Shown piece by piece: positions 52,436 to 62,418 of a DNA stretch of 64,000 nt. The stretch's first letter is position 1; each line of letters starts with the position of its first letter. Position numbers and translations under genes: made by a program. The stretch is taken from assembly GCA_003724185.1 (NCBI GenBank), contig RHGM01000001.1, positions 1,035,343 to 1,099,342 of the forward strand. Reading direction: 5' to 3'. This DNA comes from Porphyrobacter sp. IPPAS B-1204. GTDB lineage: Bacteria > Pseudomonadota > Alphaproteobacteria > Sphingomonadales > Sphingomonadaceae. The notes below the pieces were generated by a model that was given only the letters and a program-made list of their open reading frames with translations, was not told where the DNA came from and did not search any database.

Positions 52436-53691
52436 GTTCAGAACCCACCACCACCGACAACGTCCGCCAGTTCACTGTCTCGGAGGATGACGACGGCATC
52501 CGGCTGGACCGCTGGTTCAAACGCAATCTGCCGCAGATCGGCTTTGCAACAGTGTCCCGCTGGGCGCGCACCGGGCAGATCCGCGTGGATGGCAAGCGCG
52601 CCAAGCCCGAAGACCGGCTGGAACAAGGCCAGGTGCTGCGCGTCCCACCCGGCGGCGAGGACGCGCCCACCGCCAAGAAGGCCGCACCCCGCGTCCGCAC
52701 CCTCACCCCCGAACAGATCGCCGAGGCCAAGGCGATGGTGATCCGCGAGACGGCGAGCGCGATTGTGCTCAACAAGCCCCCCGGCCTTGCCACGCAGGGC
52801 GGCAGCAAGACGACGAAGCACGTCGACGGGCTGCTCGATGCCTTTGTCGAAACCGAAAAGACCCCGCGCCCGCGGCTGGTGCACCGGCTCGACAAGGACA
52901 CATCGGGCGTGCTGCTGATCGCCCGCACGCCGGGGTCTGCTGCAAGTTTCTCCAAGCGCTTCGCGGGCCGTTCGGCGCGCAAGGTCTATTGGGCGCTGGT
53001 GGTCGGCAAGCCGCAGCTGTCCGAAGGGGTGATCGATGCTCCGCTCGCCAAACAGCCGGGGACCGGCGGCGAGAAAATGCATATCGACGAGGAAAATGGC
53101 GCGGCGGCCAAGACCCGTTATCGCGTGGTCGACAGCGCCGGTCAGCGCGCTTCATGGGTGGAGCTGGAACCGCTCACCGGGCGCACGCACCAGCTGCGCG
53201 TCCACATGGCGGCGATCGGCCACCCGATCGTGGGTGACGGCAAGTATGGCGGGCCGGACAGCTTCCTGACCGGCGCGGTCAGCCGCAAGATGCACCTGCA
53301 TGCGCGCCGCCTGATCATCTCCGAACCCAAGGTGGGCGAAGGGACCGGCGGAAAGCTGGATGTCACGGCAGAACTGCCGCCGCATTTCGCCATGAGCATG
53401 GAGGTGCTCGGCTTCGATCAGGGCCTGTCCGACGCTTCGCCGATGCGTGACGAGGCGCCGGAACGGACGGGCGAGGAGAAAAAGCAGGCCGCCCGCCGCC
53501 ACTTCAAGCAGGCGCGCAAGGAAGCCCGCGCCCCGCGCCGGGCACGCGGCGATGCGGCCAAACCCAAGGCGAAGAAGCCTGCGGGCAAGGCTCCGGCCAA
53601 AGCCGCCAAGCCTGCCCCGAAAGCAGCAAAAGCGCCCGCCAACCGGGCGCGGCCTGCGCCCAAGGGGCCGGGCAGGAAGCCGGCGCGCTGA
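52432..53691 (+). CDS. RluA-family RNA pseudouridine synthase with a basic Lys/Ala/Pro tail
   Basis: The 419-residue protein has an N-terminal S4 RNA-binding domain (IRLDRWFKRNLPQIGF, about residues 21-36), the RluA catalytic motif HRLDKDTSGVLLIAR with its active-site Asp, and the conserved TGRTHQLRVHMAAIGHPIVGD. It probably modifies 23S rRNA as RluC does. The last 75 residues or so are unusual: a histone-H1-like tail of Lys, Ala and Pro repeats (KAPAKAAKPAPKAAK) likely to bind nucleic acid without fixed structure. I chose the ATG at 52432 because it overlaps the crcB stop and begins a sound N-terminus. Confidence 0.92.
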   Translation: MSSEPTTTDNVRQFTVSEDDDGIRLDRWFKRNLPQIGFATVSRWARTGQIRVDGKRAKPEDRLEQGQVLRVPPGGEDAPTAKKAAPRVRTLTPEQIAEAKAMVIRETASAIVLNKPPGLATQGGSKTTKHVDGLLDAFVETEKTPRPRLVHRLDKDTSGVLLIARTPGSAASFSKRFAGRSARKVYWALVVGKPQLSEGVIDAPLAKQPGTGGEKMHIDEENGAAAKTRYRVVDSAGQRASWVELEPLTGRTHQLRVHMAAIGHPIVGDGKYGGPDSFLTGAVSRKMHLHARRLIISEPKVGEGTGGKLDVTAELPPHFAMSMEVLGFDQGLSDASPMRDEAPERTGEEKKQAARRHFKQARKEARAPRRARGDAAKPKAKKPAGKAPAKAAKPAPKAAKAPANRARPAPKGPGRKPAR

Positions 53692-54290
53692 TGCATCCCA
53701 ATCCGCTTTTCCGTGAGCATGACCGTGCGGCTGACGCTGCGCTGGTGGACCGGATCGGTTTCGGCATGATCTTCGCCGCCACGCCTGATGGGCCACGGGT
53801 GGCGCATACGCCGCTGCTGATGGGCGACGGTGGGACGGTGCTGTTCCACCTTGCCCGCAGCAACGCCCTCGTCCGCCACCTTGATGGCGCCACCGCGCTG
53901 ATCGTGGTCAACGGCCCGGATGCCTATGTCTCCCCGCGCTGGTATGACAATCGCGACACGGTGCCGACCTGGAACTATGTCGCGCTGGAGCTTGAAGGCC
54001 CGGTGCAGCGGATGGATGATGCGGGGCTGGAGGCCTTTCTCCACGCCGCCATCGCCAAGCATGAGGCCAGCCTTGGCGGCGAGCCTTGGCGGGCGGAGGA
54101 ATCCTCGGAAAAAATGTGGGCCGGACTATTTCGCGGCATCGTCGGCTTTGAACTGACCGTCGCGGCGCGGCGGCCGACCTACAAGCTGTCGCAGAACAAG
54201 ACCGCTGAAGAACGCGCCCGCATCGCGGATCGCCTTGGCGATGCCGGGAACAGCGCGCTCGCAGGCTGGATGCGGAGCGTTGCCGCATGA
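53691..54290 (+). CDS. FMN-binding PaiB-family protein
   Basis: The 199-residue protein has the PaiB-like split-barrel: an opening MHPNPLFREHD, FHLARSNALVRHL, the diagnostic DAYVSPRWYDNRDTVPTWNY, and a C-terminal QNKTAEERARIADRL. PaiB relatives bind FMN and were first described as negative regulators of sporulation and protease genes in Bacillus; their biochemical role in alphaproteobacteria is not settled. The start overlaps the stop of the pseudouridine synthase gene (TGATG) and the end overlaps the HAD gene. Confidence 0.9.
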   Translation: MHPNPLFREHDRAADAALVDRIGFGMIFAATPDGPRVAHTPLLMGDGGTVLFHLARSNALVRHLDGATALIVVNGPDAYVSPRWYDNRDTVPTWNYVALELEGPVQRMDDAGLEAFLHAAIAKHEASLGGEPWRAEESSEKMWAGLFRGIVGFELTVAARRPTYKLSQNKTAEERARIADRLGDAGNSALAGWMRSVAA

Positions 54291-54946
54291 GGCTGGCCGT
54301 GTTCGATTGTGACGGGACCCTGGTCGACGGGCAGGCCGATGTCTGCTGGGCGATGGCCCGCGCCTTTGCCCGCGCCGGGCTGGAAGCGCCCGACAATCAG
54401 GCGGTGCGCCGGATCGTCGGCCTCAGCCTGCCGGCCGCCGTGCGCAGCCTTGCCCCTGCCCTGTCCGACGATCAGAACCGCGCTGTCACCGAATTCTACC
54501 GCTCCAGCTTCCGCGCGCGGCGCGAGGAAGGGCTGCTGGACGAGCCGCTGTATGACGGCATCGCCGATCTGCTGCACGCGCTGCACCACGCGGGCTGGAG
54601 CCTTGCGGTCGCCACCGGCAAGTCCGACCGGGGGCTGGCCGCCTGTCTTGCCACCCACGGCATTTCCGATCTGTTCGTCTCGCTCCAGACTGCTGATCGC
54701 CATCCGTCCAAGCCCCATCCCGCGATGCTGGAAGCCGCGCTGTCCGAAGCAGGCGCCTTGCCGAGCCAGGCTGTGATGATCGGCGACACCAGTTTCGACA
54801 TGGTGATGGCGCGCAGCATCGGGGTCGCCGCCATCGGGGTCGGCTGGGGCTATCACGATCCGGAAGAACTGCTGGCGAGCGGTGCGCGCACGGTTGCCGA
54901 AACCGCCGCCGCGCTGGCCGCTGCCCTGGAGGAGACGCTGCCATGA
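54287..54946 (+). CDS. HAD-superfamily phosphatase (phosphoglycolate-phosphatase-like)
   Basis: The 219-residue protein has the HAD nucleophile motif FDCDGTLVDGQ at residues 4-14, motif II VATGKSDRG and the acidic motif IV VMIGDTSFDMVMA. The cap domain is of the small helical type seen in phosphoglycolate phosphatase and pyrophosphatase relatives. The substrate is not determined by the sequence. It is coupled by four-base overlaps to genes on both sides. Confidence 0.88.
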   Translation: MRLAVFDCDGTLVDGQADVCWAMARAFARAGLEAPDNQAVRRIVGLSLPAAVRSLAPALSDDQNRAVTEFYRSSFRARREEGLLDEPLYDGIADLLHALHHAGWSLAVATGKSDRGLAACLATHGISDLFVSLQTADRHPSKPHPAMLEAALSEAGALPSQAVMIGDTSFDMVMARSIGVAAIGVGWGYHDPEELLASGARTVAETAAALAAALEETLP

Positions 54947-55194
54947 GCAAGTCGAAACGTGACATCGCTGACGCGCGGGCGCGCACCGGCTTCATCATCA
55001 TCAACGTGGTGCGCTTCGGCGGGGTCGCGATGGTGATGCTGGGCTTTGCCATCTTGCGCGGAGTGATCGACCTGCCCTACGCTGTGGGGGCGATCATCGC
55101 GGTCATGGGCTTTGTCGAGGTTTTCTTCCTGCCGCGCTTCATCGCCCGGGCGTGGAACGCCAGAGACGACGCCGGAGATCAGGGGCGCCGATGA
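54943..55194 (+). CDS. Small two-helix membrane protein of unknown function
   Basis: The 83-residue protein has two hydrophobic segments (about residues 14-34 and 41-60) separated by a short turn, with a basic N-terminus and a charged tail. The opening SKSKRDIADARARTGFIIIN is well suited to a cytoplasmic start. It lies between a HAD phosphatase and an ATP12 chaperone gene with overlaps at both ends, so it is clearly co-translated, but its role is unknown. Confidence 0.75.
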   Translation: MSKSKRDIADARARTGFIIINVVRFGGVAMVMLGFAILRGVIDLPYAVGAIIAVMGFVEVFFLPRFIARAWNARDDAGDQGRR

Positions 55195-55895
55195 TCCGCC
55201 GGTTCTACAAGGATGTGACGCTTGGGCAGTGCCCCGGCGGTTGGCAGGTGCTGCTCGACGGGCGCGGGGTCAAGACCGTGGGAGGGGCGGCGCAGGTTGC
55301 CCCCACCATCGCGCTCGCCGAGGCGCTGGCGGCGGAATGGGCGCGGCAGGGCGACAAGATCGACCCCGCCAGCCTGCCGCTGCGCGATCTGGCCGATTAC
55401 GCGATCGATATCGTCAGCGCCGATCCGGCAGCGACTGCGGCGGGCCTCGTCGCCTATGCCGAGACGGACACCCTGTGTTACCGCGCCGATCCGGACGAGC
55501 CGCTTTATGCGCGCCAGCAGGAGGTGTGGGAGCCTTTGCTTGGCACCTTCGAGGCCGCGCACGGCATTGCGCTGGTGCGGGTGAGCGGCGTCCTCCACCG
55601 TCCGCAGCCCTCCGCTGCGCTGGACGTGCTGCGCGCCAAGCTGCTGACGCTCGATCCCTTTACGCTGGCAGGCACGGAGGCGATGACCAAGCTTGCCGCA
55701 TCGCTTGTCACCGCGCTGTCCGCGCTGGAGGCTGGCCACGAGGACGAACCGCGTGCCCTTTGGCAGGCGGTGTGTCTGGAAGAAGAATGGCAGGCCGATC
55801 TGTGGGGCCGCGACTGGGAGGCCGAAGAACGCCGCGCCCGGCGCGAGGCCGATTTCCTGCGCGCCTGCGCCTTTGCACGGCTGGCGCGGGCCTAG
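55191..55895 (+). CDS. ATP12-family F1-ATPase assembly chaperone
   Basis: The 234-residue protein matches the ATP12 family, whose mitochondrial member binds the alpha subunit of F1 ATPase before assembly. Family traits are RRFYKDV at the start, WQVLLDGRGVKT, ALAAEWARQGDKIDPASLPL and the central DTLCYRADPDEPLYARQQEVWEPLL. The start at 55191 overlaps the previous stop (ATGA) and gives the family N-terminus; thirteen extra residues upstream are Arg-rich and belong to another frame. It ends two bases before the convergent lipoprotein gene. Confidence 0.92.
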   Translation: MIRRFYKDVTLGQCPGGWQVLLDGRGVKTVGGAAQVAPTIALAEALAAEWARQGDKIDPASLPLRDLADYAIDIVSADPAATAAGLVAYAETDTLCYRADPDEPLYARQQEVWEPLLGTFEAAHGIALVRVSGVLHRPQPSAALDVLRAKLLTLDPFTLAGTEAMTKLAASLVTALSALEAGHEDEPRALWQAVCLEEEWQADLWGRDWEAEERRARREADFLRACAFARLARA

Positions 55896-55896
55896 A

Positions 55897-56502
55897 TCAG
55901 CCGCCCGCGATCCAGTCCGCGACCTCTGCCGCCACGCGGTTGGCCGCCACGTTCAGCGCCGCGCCCACTGCGCGGGCTTCGGCCGGAACGCCGATTTCGC
56001 GGGCTTCGAAACGGCGCGTGACAACCGCGCCATCGGCGCCCACCCGCACCGCATCGAACTGCACCACTGCGGCCGAATCCGCCGCGTCATAGCCCATCTC
56101 GGTCAGCGTCCCGCGCAAGTTCATGGTGGCTGGCATGGTGCCATCATCGCCATCGACCACCATTGCCTGCCCACGCGCGCGGATTGTCTCGCCCACCAGC
56201 CGCCGGAACAGTCGGGCGGGCTTTTCCACCCAGAACGCCTCTTGCAGATAGGCAAGCTCGGTATCGCTGACCGCCACCGGCACGCGCAGCACATCCAGCT
56301 TGGCAGGCGTGTCGATCGCCCGCACCGCGATCACGGGGCGGTTGTCCGACGGGGCAGCGCCCGGCCCGGCAGGGGCGCGGGCCTCGGCGTTCAACGTCAG
56401 CAGGCTTTCGGGCGGCTCCCCGCCGAAGCTGACGCAGCCCCCCAGGGCCAGCAGCAAAGGCACGGCGATCAGGGTGGCAGCGGGCCTGAGGCGGAAGGTC
56501 AT
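55897..56502 (-). CDS. ABC-type transport auxiliary lipoprotein of an MCE/Mla system
   Basis: The 201-residue product is a lipoprotein with lipobox LGGC at about residues 20-23. The rest fits the ABC_trans_aux (PqiC-like) family, which sits at the outer membrane and works with MCE proteins in phospholipid transport. Segments such as LDVLRVPVAVSDTELAYLQEAFW and FRRLVGETIRARGQ are typical. It lies 12 bases after the MCE gene and ends the minus-strand operon. Confidence 0.85.
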   Translation of the reverse strand: MTFRLRPAATLIAVPLLLALGGCVSFGGEPPESLLTLNAEARAPAGPGAAPSDNRPVIAVRAIDTPAKLDVLRVPVAVSDTELAYLQEAFWVEKPARLFRRLVGETIRARGQAMVVDGDDGTMPATMNLRGTLTEMGYDAADSAAVVQFDAVRVGADGAVVTRRFEAREIGVPAEARAVGAALNVAANRVAAEVADWIAGG

Positions 56503-56514
56503 GCTTTGCGTCCT

Positions 56515-57465
56515 TTATTCAGGCTTGTAATCGGGCAGCGACTTGCCGCCAACCAGCGCGCCTGCGCCTTCGCTTTCGAGCTTTTCGGTGATCGAGCGCA
56601 GCGCCCTGCTGGTGGCGCGCAGGTCCTGCAAGGTCGCCTCGGCTGCGGGCAGCGTGGTGGTGCGCAGCTGGCGTGCAGCGGGGCGCGTGTCCTCCAGCGT
56701 CGCCGACAGCGAGGCGAGCGCGGCATTGGCCGATTTCAGCGTCCCGCGCAGTTCCTCCGCCAGCGGCGAGCCTTCCTTGTTGATGAGATTGTCGGTGCTC
56801 ATTGCCACCTTCTCGACCGCATCGAGCGTCTCGTTGAATTCCCGCATCGTTTCCTGGAATTGCTTGAGATTGGCGGTCAGTTCAGGCGTCGCATCGGCCA
56901 GCCCGCCGGTCAGGCGGTTGGAATTGCGCAAGATTCCGGCAATCTCCTCCTGGTTGTCCGGGCCGAGAATGGTGTTCATCTGCTCCGTCAGGGTCGCCAG
57001 CCGTTCCAGCAGCAGCGGCGCGTTGGCGACAATCTCGCCAAAGCCGCCGCGCCCCGGGGGGATCACCGGGCGCCCTTCGGGGCAGGCGGTGGTTTCGCAG
57101 GTGATCGCCGGGTTATCCTTGCGCGCGCCATCCAGCAGGATGGTGGAAACGCCCGTGAAACTCGCCTGAATGGTCGCCTGCGTGCCGACCAGGATCGGCA
57201 CATCGCTTTTCACCTTGATCCGCACGCGCACGAATTCGGGATTGCCCTTGGCCAGCGCGATTTCGGTCACCTGACCGACCGGCACGCCGGCAAAGCTGAC
57301 CTGGCTGCCATTGGCGAGGCCGGAAACCGACTGGTTGTAGAAGATGTCGAATTCGTCCTGCGCGCCCTGCCCCAGCCGGGCGATCCAGACGATGAACGCA
57401 GCCAGCGCCGCCAGCAACACCAGCGTCACCGCACCGACCCACAGATGATTGGCTCTGGTTTCCAT
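56515..57465 (-). CDS. MlaD/MCE-family periplasmic lipid-transport protein
   Basis: The 316-residue protein has one N-terminal membrane helix (about residues 9-30) and a single MCE domain (about 38-120) with the pattern DIFYNQSVSGLANGSQVSFAGVPVG. A long helical part (LLERLATLTEQMNTILGP onwards) should form a tunnel or bridge across the periplasm. MCE proteins move phospholipids between membranes together with MlaE and MlaF. A CETTACPEGR segment gives two cysteines near residue 120. It is 50 bases after the ATPase gene. Confidence 0.92.
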   Translation of the reverse strand: METRANHLWVGAVTLVLLAALAAFIVWIARLGQGAQDEFDIFYNQSVSGLANGSQVSFAGVPVGQVTEIALAKGNPEFVRVRIKVKSDVPILVGTQATIQASFTGVSTILLDGARKDNPAITCETTACPEGRPVIPPGRGGFGEIVANAPLLLERLATLTEQMNTILGPDNQEEIAGILRNSNRLTGGLADATPELTANLKQFQETMREFNETLDAVEKVAMSTDNLINKEGSPLAEELRGTLKSANAALASLSATLEDTRPAARQLRTTTLPAAEATLQDLRATSRALRSITEKLESEGAGALVGGKSLPDYKPE

Positions 57466-57515
57466 GTGCGTTTCCTATGACGCGCCGCTTACGCGCTTGT
57501 CCAACATTATCCCGT

Positions 57516-58322
57516 TCATTCGCTCGCCCGCAGATGCGAAGCCTGCGCCGCACGCCCGCGCGGGCCGTTGAAATATTCCTCGATCCACGGGTGCCCTGTC
57601 GCGATCAGTTCGGGGATCGTGCCGACCGCAATGATCTTCTTGTCGGCAATCACCGCCACCCTGTCGCAGATCTCGTAAAGCGTATCGAGATCATGGGTTA
57701 TGAGAAACACTGTCAGGCCCAGCGTTTCCTTCAGCTCGCGGGTCAGGCGGTCAAACTTGGCCGCGCCGATCGGGTCGAGTCCCGCGGTCGGTTCATCGAG
57801 GAACAGCAGTTCAGGATCCAGCGCCAGCGCGCGCGCCAGGCCTGCGCGCTTCTTCATCCCGCCCGAAAGTTCCGACGGATACTTGGCAACCGCATCTTCC
57901 GGCAGACCGGAAAGGATGACCTTGTAGCGCGCAATCTCGCCGCGCAGCTGCGGGCTGAGATCGGGGTAGTATTTCTTGAGCGGCACCTCGACATTTTCGC
58001 CCACGGTCAGCGTGGAAAACAGCGCGCCGCCCTGAAACAGCACGCCCCAGCGCCGCCGCACGCCGATGCCCTGATCCAGATCAAGTTCGGTAATCGTGCG
58101 CCCCAGAACGTCAATTCGCCCTTCGCTGGGCCGCTGGAGGCCGATGATCGAGCGCATCAGCACCGATTTGCCGGTGCCCGATCCGCCGACCACGCCCAGA
58201 ATCTCGCCGCGCCGCACCGTCAGGTCGAGGCCTTCGTGCACGGCAAAATCACCAAAGCGGTTGACCAGCCCCTCGATCACGATCGGAGCGTCTTTGTCGT
58301 ATTGGGGCGTGTTTGCCTGCAT
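57516..58322 (-). CDS. MlaF-family ABC ATPase for lipid transport
   Basis: The 268-residue protein has a full ATP site: Walker A GGSGTGKSVLM, signature LSGGMKKRAGLARAL and Walker B ELLFLDEPTAGLD, followed by the switch histidine in LITHDLD. It powers the MlaE permease. I prefer the ATG at 58322 to a GTG one codon earlier; both follow the MlaE stop directly. Confidence 0.94.
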   Translation of the reverse strand: MQANTPQYDKDAPIVIEGLVNRFGDFAVHEGLDLTVRRGEILGVVGGSGTGKSVLMRSIIGLQRPSEGRIDVLGRTITELDLDQGIGVRRRWGVLFQGGALFSTLTVGENVEVPLKKYYPDLSPQLRGEIARYKVILSGLPEDAVAKYPSELSGGMKKRAGLARALALDPELLFLDEPTAGLDPIGAAKFDRLTRELKETLGLTVFLITHDLDTLYEICDRVAVIADKKIIAVGTIPELIATGHPWIEEYFNGPRGRAAQASHLRASE

Positions 58323-58325
58323 CAC

Positions 58326-59438
58326 TCAGCCCCACCCGACTTCGGTGAAGAACACCGCGAAGAAGGCGTCGAGCACGATCACCGCAAAGATCGCCGACAC
58401 CACCGCCATCGTCGTGCGGCGGCCCACTTCCTCGGAATCGCCGCGCACCTGCATGCCGTGATAGCAGCCCGCCAGCGCCACGATCAGCCCGAACACCGGC
58501 GCCTTGATCAACCCGACCCACAGATCATGCACCGGCACAACCTCCTGAATCCGCAGCAGGAAGGTGAAGAACGGGATGCCCAGTGTCAGATCGCCCACCA
58601 CCGCGCCGCCGACAATCGCCACCACCGAGGCATAGAAGCCCAGCAGCAGCATCATGAAGGTCGCCGCCAGAATGCGCGGGATCACCAGCACCTCGATGGG
58701 GGAGACGCCGATGGTGCGCATCGCGTCGATTTCCTCGGTCAGCTTCATTGTCCCGATCTGCGCGGCAAAGGCGCTGCCCGATCGGCCTGCGACCATGATC
58801 GCGGTCATCAGCACGCCCAGTTCGCGCAAGGTGATGCGCCCGACCAGATTGACCGTCAGCGATTCCGCCCCGAACTGTTCAAGCTGCACCGAGCCTTGCT
58901 GGGCGATGACGATGCCGATCAGAAAGCTCATCAGCCCGATGATCGGCAAGGCGGTGACGCCGACCAGCTCCATCTGGTGCACCAGCGCCTTCAGCGGGAA
59001 GCGGGACGGGTGCCGGGCGAGGCTGGCGATGCCGAGCAGGATCTGCCCGAAAAAGCCGACCACGCCGTAGATACCACCGCGCGCATTGTAGATTTTCTCG
59101 CCCACGGCAACCGGCACGCGTTCCCACACCGGATCGCGCGGGGCGCGGATATCGCCGCTGGCGTCAATCCCGCGCATCGCGGCCAGCAGCCTTTCGGCGG
59201 CCTCGCTCGCGCCGGTGATGTCGCAATTGTGTTCCCGCGCCAGACGGCAGACCACCCAGGCGCCGACCGTGTCGATCTCCTCCACCGCCGCCAGATCGAT
59301 GGCGGCCAGCGGGCCTGAAACACGCGAAAGATCGGCTTCAAGCGGCGCCATATTCGCCAGCGTCACATGCCCTGACAGCACCAGCCGGGCGGTGTCTGCG
59401 CCTGCCTCTTCCAGCGAATATTGCGCGGCATTCTGCAT
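58326..59438 (-). CDS. MlaE-family permease with an N-terminal STAS domain
   Basis: The 370-residue protein has an N-terminal STAS-like domain (about residues 1-100, with LVLSGHVTLANMAPLEADL and VEEIDTVGAWVVCRL) fused to the MlaE permease domain (KALVHQMELVGVTALPIIGL, FGAESLTVNLVGRITLRELG). In E. coli the STAS part is a separate protein (MlaB), so this is a natural fusion, common in alphaproteobacteria. I chose the ATG at 59438; a TTG thirteen codons earlier would take in a run of eight C and is unlikely. Confidence 0.92.
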   Translation of the reverse strand: MQNAAQYSLEEAGADTARLVLSGHVTLANMAPLEADLSRVSGPLAAIDLAAVEEIDTVGAWVVCRLAREHNCDITGASEAAERLLAAMRGIDASGDIRAPRDPVWERVPVAVGEKIYNARGGIYGVVGFFGQILLGIASLARHPSRFPLKALVHQMELVGVTALPIIGLMSFLIGIVIAQQGSVQLEQFGAESLTVNLVGRITLRELGVLMTAIMVAGRSGSAFAAQIGTMKLTEEIDAMRTIGVSPIEVLVIPRILAATFMMLLLGFYASVVAIVGGAVVGDLTLGIPFFTFLLRIQEVVPVHDLWVGLIKAPVFGLIVALAGCYHGMQVRGDSEEVGRRTTMAVVSAIFAVIVLDAFFAVFFTEVGWG

Positions 59439-59549
59439 CGGTTTCAGGCTATGGGGTGATTTTTGCCCCCCCCGCAAGGCTCTCGCGTCAAGCTGCCGAT
59501 ACCTCCATCATTGCATCGCAACATAGGTGCTGGCATGGCGCGAGGCATC

Positions 59550-62294
59550 ATGAACGACACGACGCACCCCGCTCTGGCCACCACTTTCGACCCCGCCGAA
59601 ATCGAGGCGCGCTGGTATCAGCATTGGGAAGCCAATGGCTGCTTCCGCCCTGATCGCCCCGATGCCGAGGCTTTCACCATCGTCAACCCGCCGCCGAACG
59701 TGACGGGAAGCCTGCACATCGGCCACGCGCTCGACAACACGCTGCAGGACGTGGTGATCCGCTATGAACGGCTGCGGGGCAAGGACGCGCTGTGGGTGGT
59801 CGGCACCGATCACGCCGGGATCGCGACGCAGATGGTGGTCGAACGCCAGCTGGAGGCGCGGCAGGACAAGCGCACGAACTATTCGCGTGAGGATTTCGTC
59901 GACAAGGTGTGGGAATGGAAGGCCGAATCCGGCGGCACCATCACCCACCAGCTGCGCCGTCTGGGTTGCTCGATGGACTGGAGCCGCGAGCAGTTCACGA
60001 TGGACCCGCACTTCACCAAGGCGGTGATCAAGACCTTCGTCGATCTGTACAATGATGGCCTCATCTACCGTGACAAGCGGCTGGTAAACTGGGACCCCAA
60101 GCTGAAGACCGCGATCAGCGATCTTGAGGTGGAAACCCAGACGATTGCGGGCAGCTTCTGGCACCTGCGCTATCCGCTGGCGGATGGCGCAACCCTGCCC
60201 GATGGCCGCGACTATCTGGAGGTCGCCACCACCCGCCCCGAAACGATGCTGGCCGATATGGCCGTGGCGGTGAACCCGGCGGACGAACGCTACGCCAGCG
60301 TGATCGGCAAGCACGTGATCCTTCCGCTGACCGGGCGGCGGATTCCTGTGATCGCCGATGAACACGCCGATCCCGAACTGGGCTCGGGCTGCGTCAAGAT
60401 CACGCCGGGCCACGATTTCAACGACTTCGAAGTGGGTAAGCGCGCCGGGTTTGCACCCGCCGAGATGCTCAACATGCTCGATGCCGAGGCGAACGTGTGC
60501 CAGACGGCGGATGGCCTCGTGCCTGCGGAATTCCTCGGCCTGCACCGCTTCAGGCGCGGCGGTGTGGACGGCGCGCGCGAGCTGGTCGTGAAGCGGATGA
60601 AGGAACAGGGCTTCCTTATCCCCCACGTGACCAAGAACAAGGACGGGGAAGAGACCCTTCACGACGCCGAACCCCGCCAGATCGCGACCCCCTTCGGCGA
60701 CCGCGGCGGCGTGGTGATCGAACCCTGGCTCACCGATCAATGGTATGTGAACGCCTCGGAATTGGCCAAGAAGCCGATCGCAGCCGTGAAGTCGGGCGAC
60801 ATCGGTATCGTGCCCAAGTCGTGGGAGAAGACCTTCTTCAACTGGATGGAGAACATCCAGCCGTGGTGCGTCAGCCGCCAATTGTGGTGGGGCCACCGCA
60901 TTCCGGCTTGGTTTGCCGATGATGGCCGCGTGTTCGTGGCCGAAACTGCCGATGCCGCGCAGGCGCTTGCGGGTGAAGGCGCGGTGCTGACGCAGGATGA
61001 GGACGTGCTCGACACGTGGTTCTCCTCCGCCCTGTGGCCCTTCGCCACGCTGGGGTGGCCCGACAGCGATGCGCCGCTGCTCAAGAAGCACTTCCCCAAC
61101 AGCCTGCTGATCTCCGGCTTCGACATCCTGTTCTTCTGGGATGCCCGCATGATGATGATGGGCTATTACAACATGGGCCAAAAGCCCTGGGACACGCTTT
61201 ATCTCCACGGCCTCGTGCGCGCCGCTGATGGCGCGAAGATGTCGAAGTCCAAGGGCAATGTGGTCGATCCGCTGGGCCTCATCGACCAATATGGCGCGGA
61301 CGCGCTGCGGTTCTTCATGGCGGCGATGGAAAGCCAGGGCCGCGACATCAAGATGGATGAAAAGCGGGTCGAAGGATACCGCAACTTCGCCACCAAGCTG
61401 TGGAACGCGGCGCGCTTCTGCCAGTCGAATGGCATCGGTGCCTCGGACACGATCAAGGCTCCGGCAGCGCGGCTTGCGGCCAACCAATGGATCATCGGCG
61501 AGGTCGCGGCCTGCGTCACCGAGATCGAGCGCGCCATGACCGACCTGCGCTTCGACGCGGCGGCCAACGCGATTTACCAGTTCACGTGGTCGAAGTTCTG
61601 CGACTGGTATCTGGAGCTGATCAAGCCGGTCTTCGCAGGGGACGCCGACAGCCCGCCCGCGGTGGAAACCCGCGCTGTCGCTGGCTGGGCGCTCGACCAA
61701 ATCCTCGTCATGCTCCACCCCTTCATGCCCTTCATCACCGAAGAGCTGTGGCACAAGCTGGGTGAGCGGCCTTATGAGCTGATCGTGGCCCAGTGGCCCG
61801 AGCCGGAAGCGGAAGTTTCAAAAGAAGCGACCGACGCGATCGACTGGGTGATCGACCTCACCACCAGCACCCGCAGCGCCAAGAACGAGCTCGGCATCGC
61901 GCCGGGGGCCAAGCTGGCGGCCTATCTGGCCGCACCCTCGGACGTGGCGGCCCGCACGATCGAACGCAGCAGCGCCGCGATCGAACGCCTTGCGCGCCTG
62001 ACCCCGGTGACCATCGGCGAAGCCCCAACTGGCCCGGCGATGCAGGTGACGGCCGGAAGCGATGTGTTCGTGATCCCGCTCGAAGGCATCATCGACATCG
62101 CGGCGGAAAAGGCGCGGCTGGAAAAGGCGCTGGCGGCTTCGGAGAAAGAGGCAAAGTCGCTCGGCGGCCGCCTGTCGAACCCCGCCTTCGCCGAAAAGGC
62201 CAAGCCCGAAGCCGTCGAAAAAGCCCGTGCCGATCTCGCGCACCACACGGGCGAGGTGGAGCGGTTGACGGCGGCGCTTGCGCGGCTGGGGTAG
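59550..62294 (+). CDS. valS: Valyl-tRNA synthetase
   Basis: The 914-residue class I enzyme charges tRNA-Val with valine and edits misactivated threonine. It has HIGH at H56 ([10 protein letters not shown]), the editing domain ([15 protein letters not shown]) and KMSKS around K563 (AKMSKSKGN), plus a C-terminal coiled coil ([19 protein letters not shown]) typical of ValRS. I chose the ATG at 59550, after GAGGCATC; an in-frame ATG at 59535 is possible. It diverges from the Mla operon across 111 bases. Confidence 0.97.
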   Translation: MNDTTHPALATTFDPAEIEARWYQHWEANGCFRPDRPDAEAFTIVNPPPNVTGSLHIGHALDNTLQDVVIRYERLRGKDALWVVGTDHAGIATQMVVERQLEARQDKRTNYSREDFVDKVWEWKAESGGTITHQLRRLGCSMDWSREQFTMDPHFTKAVIKTFVDLYNDGLIYRDKRLVNWDPKLKTAISDLEVETQTIAGSFWHLRYPLADGATLPDGRDYLEVATTRPETMLADMAVAVNPADERYASVIGKHVILPLTGRRIPVIADEHADPELGSGCVKITPGHDFNDFEVGKRAGFAPAEMLNMLDAEANVCQTADGLVPAEFLGLHRFRRGGVDGARELVVKRMKEQGFLIPHVTKNKDGEETLHDAEPRQIATPFGDRGGVVIEPWLTDQWYVNASELAKKPIAAVKSGDIGIVPKSWEKTFFNWMENIQPWCVSRQLWWGHRIPAWFADDGRVFVAETADAAQALAGEGAVLTQDEDVLDTWFSSALWPFATLGWPDSDAPLLKKHFPNSLLISGFDILFFWDARMMMMGYYNMGQKPWDTLYLHGLVRAADGAKMSKSKGNVVDPLGLIDQYGADALRFFMAAMESQGRDIKMDEKRVEGYRNFATKLWNAARFCQSNGIGASDTIKAPAARLAANQWIIGEVAACVTEIERAMTDLRFDAAANAIYQFTWSKFCDWYLELIKPVFAGDADSPPAVETRAVAGWALDQILVMLHPFMPFITEELWHKLGERPYELIVAQWPEPEAEVSKEATDAIDWVIDLTTSTRSAKNELGIAPGAKLAAYLAAPSDVAARTIERSSAAIERLARLTPVTIGEAPTGPAMQVTAGSDVFVIPLEGIIDIAAEKARLEKALAASEKEAKSLGGRLSNPAFAEKAKPEAVEKARADLAHHTGEVERLTAALARLG

Positions 62295-62418
62295 GCTGGC
62301 CTCACCGCCATTTGCGCAGCGTGCGCCAAGGGCCGCTTTCAGGTAGCGTCAGGCTGCGCGAAAATGGCCGGAAGTGGGTGGATTGGCGAATGGCGGCTTT
62401 GCCTGCCAAGTCCCGATG

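Noticed and set aside
59466-59473. Run of eight C near the mlaE start as a third frameshift or phase-variable tract
   Set aside because: With the preferred ATG at 59438 the run is in the non-coding divergent region, so no frame is broken.
59508-61754. 748-codon minus-strand frame opposite valS
   Set aside because: valS is unmistakable with HIGH and KMSKS; the opposite frame has no motif and a shadow-type composition.
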